Assembly (NCBI GenBank): GCA_030540225.1
Contig: JAUNWQ010000003.1
Span: 1-53,474 of the forward strand
Direction: 5' to 3'
Length of the DNA stretch: 53,474 bases
Source of the DNA: Coriobacteriia bacterium
GTDB lineage: Bacteria; Actinomycetota; Coriobacteriia; Coriobacteriales; Eggerthellaceae
This document shows positions 50,680 to 53,474 of the stretch, piece by piece. The notes under the pieces were generated by a model, which saw only the letters and a program-made list of their open reading frames with translations, did no database searches and was not told the origin of the DNA. The translations under genes were made by a program, and so were the position numbers. The number at the start of each line of letters is the position of its first letter. Positions within the stretch are counted from its first letter, which is position 1.

Positions 50680-50696
50680 GCCTTCCTCAGGAAGGC
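50680..50696 (-). other. Small hairpin adjoining the thiI terminator
   Basis: GCCTTCC-TCA-GGAAGGC, 7-bp stem with a three-base loop, only 5 bp upstream of the terminator stem in the leftward transcript. Confidence 0.5.
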
Positions 50697-50763
50697 ACCG
50701 CAAATACCTTTGTAGCGCATCACAGCGAGAGCGCACTTACGCTAAGGAAACGACTCAGACAAA

Positions 50764-52008
50764 TTAGTCCCCGTCGTTCTCCGCCATAAGGTCGTGCAAA
50801 GATTTCTTGCGCGGCTTGTAGGCGGGACAGGCGTAATCGTGCGGCTCGGCAGCGAAGGCGAGCTCTTCCACCCACTGATCGATGGGGAATGCGGCTTCGG
50901 CCTCGCGCACTGCCGTCAAGTTCGCATGCGTCTCGGGGTTTCTCGGCATGAAGAGCGTGCAACAATCCGGCGCGTCCTGCGACGAGATGGAGAACGTCCC
51001 CAACTGCTGCGATTGCGCGATGATTTCAAGCTTGTCGGAGCCGATGAGCGGGCGGAACACCGGAAGCGAGACAGCGTCGTTCGTCGCCCTGATGTTGTCG
51101 AGTGTCTGCGAGGCGACCTGCCCAAGGCTCTCCCCCGTGACGATGGCCTTCGCATGCTCGTAGAAAGCGATGCGTTCGGCGACGCGGAACATGAGGCGGC
51201 GGTACAGGATAACGCGCAACTCAGGTGGTGCCGAAAGGGCAATCTCGCGCTGATAGTCACCGAAGGGCACAACGTAGACGCGCGCGATGCAGCCCGTCTT
51301 CTCGAGCACATGTGCGATGTCGTCGACCAAGAACTCGGAGGCATCGGACGTCTGCGGCCTGCCCGAGAAATGCACGCCGATGCAGACAGCGCCGCGGCGC
51401 GCAATGCGCCAGAGCGCCACCGGCGAGTCGATTCCCGAGGAAAGCAGGCTTACCACCGTGCCCGAGCTTCCGACGGGAAGGCCCCCGATGCCGGGGATGC
51501 TGCGCGCGTAGACATACGCCGCGTTTTGCACAACTTCAATTCCCACCGTGAGGTCGGGGTCCTTCATCTGGACTTTTACCTGGGGATATGCCTCGCTCAA
51601 ACGCCCGCCGACAATCTGGTTGATCTCCATCGAGTTCACGGGGAAATCGGTGTGGTTGCGGCGCGCGTGCACCTTGAAGCTCGCAAACGCCCCCGACTCG
51701 CCCATCGCGAGGATGCCCGCCTCGGTCATCTGGTCGAGGTCGCGCTCGCACTTGAACCCGCACGAGACGCGCGCAGTGCCGGGAATCGAGCGGATGGCGT
51801 CGGCGCATTCGACCATGGTGTCGTGCGAGGTTCCCTCTTTCAGGAACACGCACAGTCGCCCCGAGATGCGGTGAATTGTCACAACAGGGTACGCGCAAAG
51901 ATGCGCCTCCAGATTCTTCAGAAGGCGCATCTCGAATTTTGATCGATTGTGGCCCTTAAGGCCGATCTCGTGGTAGTGAACCAGACAGATTCGTTGATAC
52001 TCAGCCAT
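50764..52008 (-). CDS. thiI: tRNA 4-thiouridine synthase ThiI (no rhodanese domain)
   Basis: Adenylates U8 of tRNA for sulfur transfer and may serve thiazole synthesis. 414 residues: N-terminal ferredoxin-like part with HYHEIGLKGHNRSKFE, THUMP domain (~60-165), and the PP-loop LLSSGIDSPVALWRIARRG at ~188 with GESLGQVASQTLDNI and LIGSDKLEII downstream. The C-terminal rhodanese domain of the E. coli enzyme is absent, as in Bacillus, so a separate cysteine desulfurase should deliver sulfur. The ATG overlaps the rpoZ stop by one base. Confidence 0.95.
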   Translation of the reverse strand: MAEYQRICLVHYHEIGLKGHNRSKFEMRLLKNLEAHLCAYPVVTIHRISGRLCVFLKEGTSHDTMVECADAIRSIPGTARVSCGFKCERDLDQMTEAGILAMGESGAFASFKVHARRNHTDFPVNSMEINQIVGGRLSEAYPQVKVQMKDPDLTVGIEVVQNAAYVYARSIPGIGGLPVGSSGTVVSLLSSGIDSPVALWRIARRGAVCIGVHFSGRPQTSDASEFLVDDIAHVLEKTGCIARVYVVPFGDYQREIALSAPPELRVILYRRLMFRVAERIAFYEHAKAIVTGESLGQVASQTLDNIRATNDAVSLPVFRPLIGSDKLEIIAQSQQLGTFSISSQDAPDCCTLFMPRNPETHANLTAVREAEAAFPIDQWVEELAFAAEPHDYACPAYKPRKKSLHDLMAENDGD

Positions 52009-52268
52009 TAATGGTTCTTGATGTCGATGCTGTCAGGATCGTAGGAAACGTCGCCAGCTGCGATTTCATTGAAGGCGATCGTGAGCGGCTTCTTGTCCGC
52101 AGCGCGAGCAATCTCGACGGCGGTCTGCAGCTGAATCGCGCGATCGCGCTGGCCGCGCATCATGTCGTTGATGTCGTGCGCGCGCTTGGACGCGAGGGCG
52201 CACAAAAGGAAGCGGTCCTGATCGGTTTCTTCCAGCAAATCGTTGATTCTCGGTTCGATGATACTCAT
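52008..52268 (-). CDS. rpoZ: RNA polymerase omega subunit
   Basis: 86 residues: MSIIEPRINDLLEETDQDRF, LCALASKRAHDINDMMRGQRD, KPLTIAFNEIAAGDVSYD. The SKRAhdIN and A-x-nEI-x-G-x-v motifs identify omega, which assists assembly of the beta' subunit. It lies 16 bp after gmk, the usual gmk-rpoZ pair, and overlaps thiI by one base. Confidence 0.94.
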   Translation of the reverse strand: MSIIEPRINDLLEETDQDRFLLCALASKRAHDINDMMRGQRDRAIQLQTAVEIARAADKKPLTIAFNEIAAGDVSYDPDSIDIKNH

Positions 52269-52284
52269 CTTTGATGTTACCTCG

Positions 52285-52848
52285 TTATTCTTCAGCTTTT
52301 TCGTTCACGTAATCGACCAACTGCCTGGTAGCGGTCTCAAGGTTGTCGTTCACGATCCGAATGTCATACTCCATCTTGCGCGCAAGCTCTGCTTGTGCTG
52401 CTTCCATGCGGGAGGCTATCACCTCGTCGGTCTCCGTGCCTCGACCGCGCAAGCGTTCTTCAAGCACGGTAAGCGAAGGCGGCTCGATGAAGACCAGGTG
52501 CGCTTCGGGAAGCTTGGCCTTCACTTGGAAAGCTCCTTGCACGTCGATTTCGAGAACGACCTGCTCACCTTGGGCGATATGCCCCAGCACGGCGCTTTTC
52601 GGCGTGCCGTAACGATGATCCGCGTACGTGGCCCATTCGAGAAGCCCGTCTTCCTTTACAAGGGCATCAAATTCCTCGTCGCTCTTGAAGAAGTACTGGA
52701 CGGCCTCCTGCTCGCCTTCGCGTGGGGAGCGCGTCGTTGCGGAAACCGAAACCCAGCAATCGGGAACTTCGCGCAACAAACGGGCCACCAGGGTGCCCTT
52801 GCCGGCACCTGATGGCCCTGAAATCACAAAGAGATTACCGCGGCGCAT
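52285..52848 (-). CDS. gmk: Guanylate kinase
   Basis: Phosphorylates GMP to GDP with ATP. 187 residues: P-loop VISGPSGAGKGTLVARLL, GMP-binding SVSATTRSPREGE and YFFKSDEEFDAL, YGTPKSAVLGHI, LEIDVQGAFQVK, and the lid RLRGRGTETDEVIASRM. ATG 52848 is chosen; GTG 52854 two codons upstream is possible. The mihF stop is 8 bp before the ATG, so the pair is translationally linked. Confidence 0.97.
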   Translation of the reverse strand: MRRGNLFVISGPSGAGKGTLVARLLREVPDCWVSVSATTRSPREGEQEAVQYFFKSDEEFDALVKEDGLLEWATYADHRYGTPKSAVLGHIAQGEQVVLEIDVQGAFQVKAKLPEAHLVFIEPPSLTVLEERLRGRGTETDEVIASRMEAAQAELARKMEYDIRIVNDNLETATRQLVDYVNEKAEE

Positions 52849-52856
52849 GGGCACGA

Positions 52857-53165
52857 TTAGCCGAGACGCTCCAGCAGTGCGGCACGCTGACGGTCGCCAA
52901 GACCACGAAGGCGACGGCTCTCAGCGATCTGGAGTTCCTTCATGATCTTCTCGGCCTTGGCCTTGCCGTAACCGGGGAGGGTCTCGATGAGGGTGGAAAC
53001 CTTCATGCGGCCGACGATCGGGTCTTCCTTCATGTCGAGAACCTTCTCGAGCGTGAGCTTGCCGCTCTTGAGATCGTCGCGAACCTCAGCGCGCTTGATG
53101 CGGGCGGCCTTGGCCTTCTCGAGAGCTGCCTGACGCTCTTCGGGGCTGAGTTGAGGAATTGCCAT
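52857..53165 (-). CDS. mihF: Actinobacterial integration host factor (mIHF)
   Basis: Small nucleoid DNA-binding protein of the mycobacterial IHF family. 102 residues: MAIPQLSPEERQAALEKAKA, ARIKRAEVRDDLKSGKL, VGRMKVSTLIETLPGYGKAK (the helix-two turn-helix DNA-binding part) and the C-terminal ESRRLRGLGDRQRAAL. AAAGGAG lies eight bases before ATG 53165. Adjacent to gmk as in Mycobacterium. Its presence is the best single marker that the genome is actinobacterial. Confidence 0.95.
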   Translation of the reverse strand: MAIPQLSPEERQAALEKAKAARIKRAEVRDDLKSGKLTLEKVLDMKEDPIVGRMKVSTLIETLPGYGKAKAEKIMKELQIAESRRLRGLGDRQRAALLERLG

Positions 53166-53474
53166 CGTGAATCTCTCCTTTTGTTTCTCGGCACGACGCC
53201 TACCGCCGATTGCCGTTATCAACAATAATTGTAAATGCCCAGTTGACCATTCAAGGAAAATAATAGTGGACGGGCATTGTTTTTCCGCGACCCTCCGCAA
53301 ACTCAATCTTCCATCAGCTTGCCCAAGGCGCGGTCAACGTTTGATTATCGTCGTGGATTTCCGCCGAATGGTCAAGTGTTTTTCAAAGAAATCACTGCTC
53401 ATCAACGGAAAAATAAGCAGCGTTGAATTGCAATCTCAGCTGAACGACTCGAACATTCTCTAAAACTCAGCTGC
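53166..53474. other. Upstream region of mihF, no gene recognised
   Basis: A/T-richer than its surroundings. It holds a weak promoter candidate for mihF on the minus strand (TTGAAT 53254-53249, TACAAT 53233-53228, spacer only 15), and the 10-mer TTGACCATTC in inverted orientation at 53243-53252 and 53367-53376. No frame through it shows recognisable protein; whatever precedes mihF lies beyond the window. Confidence 0.4.

Larger units (their letters stand above)
50380..50763. other. Intergenic region between comEA and thiI, three hairpins
   Basis: No convincing gene. It holds a -10 TATACT (50410-50405) that may serve comEA, an imperfect ACTCCC...GGGAGT repeat between that and the comEA ATG, and three hairpins (50537-50583, 50649-50674, 50680-50696), the middle one being an intrinsic terminator on the minus strand. 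No tRNA fold was found. Confidence 0.5.

Noticed and set aside
50456..50763. tRNA gene in the comEA-thiI gap
   Set aside because: The hairpins do not form a cloverleaf; no T-loop GTTCGA with acceptor pairing was found.
53227..53280. Plus-strand terminator ATGCCC...GGGCAT followed by TTTTT
   Set aside because: Only a six-base stem with a ~38-nt loop and no plus-strand gene upstream.
1..53474. CRISPR arrays, insertion sequences, prophage or integrated elements
   Set aside because: No regular direct repeats, transposase, integrase or attachment-site duplication seen; the window is continuous housekeeping operons.

Overview
The window reads as chromosomal core genome of an actinobacterium of the class Coriobacteriia (Eggerthella/Slackia-like; exact genus not determinable here). 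Pointers are a C-terminal actinobacterial-type integration host factor (mIHF) next to gmk-rpoZ, Firmicute-like traits typical of this class (RNase Y plus RNase J, SpoVS, CIRCE/HrcA, CGAAC-N4-GTTCG type LexA boxes), and Ala/Glu-rich moderately high-GC coding sequence. By eye the first ~13 kb is less GC-rich than the rest. No rRNA, tRNA, CRISPR array, insertion sequence or phage gene was recognised. Nearly all of the window is packed operons of housekeeping genes, mostly on the minus strand.

Layout. 1-1442: partial nadA with a palindromic operator, and a small membrane protein. 1561-2460: dut-nrdR. 2578-3682: a small SOS-controlled membrane protein divergent from lexA, sharing three LexA boxes. 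3642-22091 and on to 26646 (all minus): a very long series rpsO-pnp-dapB-dapA-rnj-ftsK-rodZ-like-yajQ-rimO-pgsA/cinA fusion-[LexA box]recA-recX-rny-GHKL ATPase-spoVS-miaB-miaA-dapF-hflX. 26825-32370 (minus): phoH-ybeY-dgkA-era-PASTA protein-recO-TSCPD protein. 32451-36616 (plus): metF-metH activation protein-metH. 36745-45296 (minus): lepA-small membrane protein-dus-hemW, then [CIRCE]hrcA-dnaJ-rsmE-mtaB. 45670-46170 (plus): rpsT, divergent from lepA. 46293-50379 (minus): comEA-comEC-holA. 50764-53165 (minus): mihF-gmk-rpoZ-thiI.

Themes. DNA damage response (lexA, recA, recX, recO, a new SOS gene), RNA decay and modification (pnp, rnj, rny, ybeY, miaA, miaB, mtaB, rimO, dus, thiI, rsmE), lysine/peptidoglycan precursor synthesis (dapA, dapB, dapF), one-carbon/methionine metabolism with a split cobalamin methionine synthase, and competence. 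Several intergenic hairpins lack U-tracts, as is common for actinobacterial terminators or processing sites.

The most interesting items are the 112-residue tail-anchored protein under tight LexA control (a candidate SOS division inhibitor unlike YneA, DivS or SulA), a GHKL ATPase with a possible helix-turn-helix between rny and spoVS, a PgsA-CinA fusion, and a kinase-less zinc-ribbon/PASTA membrane protein.
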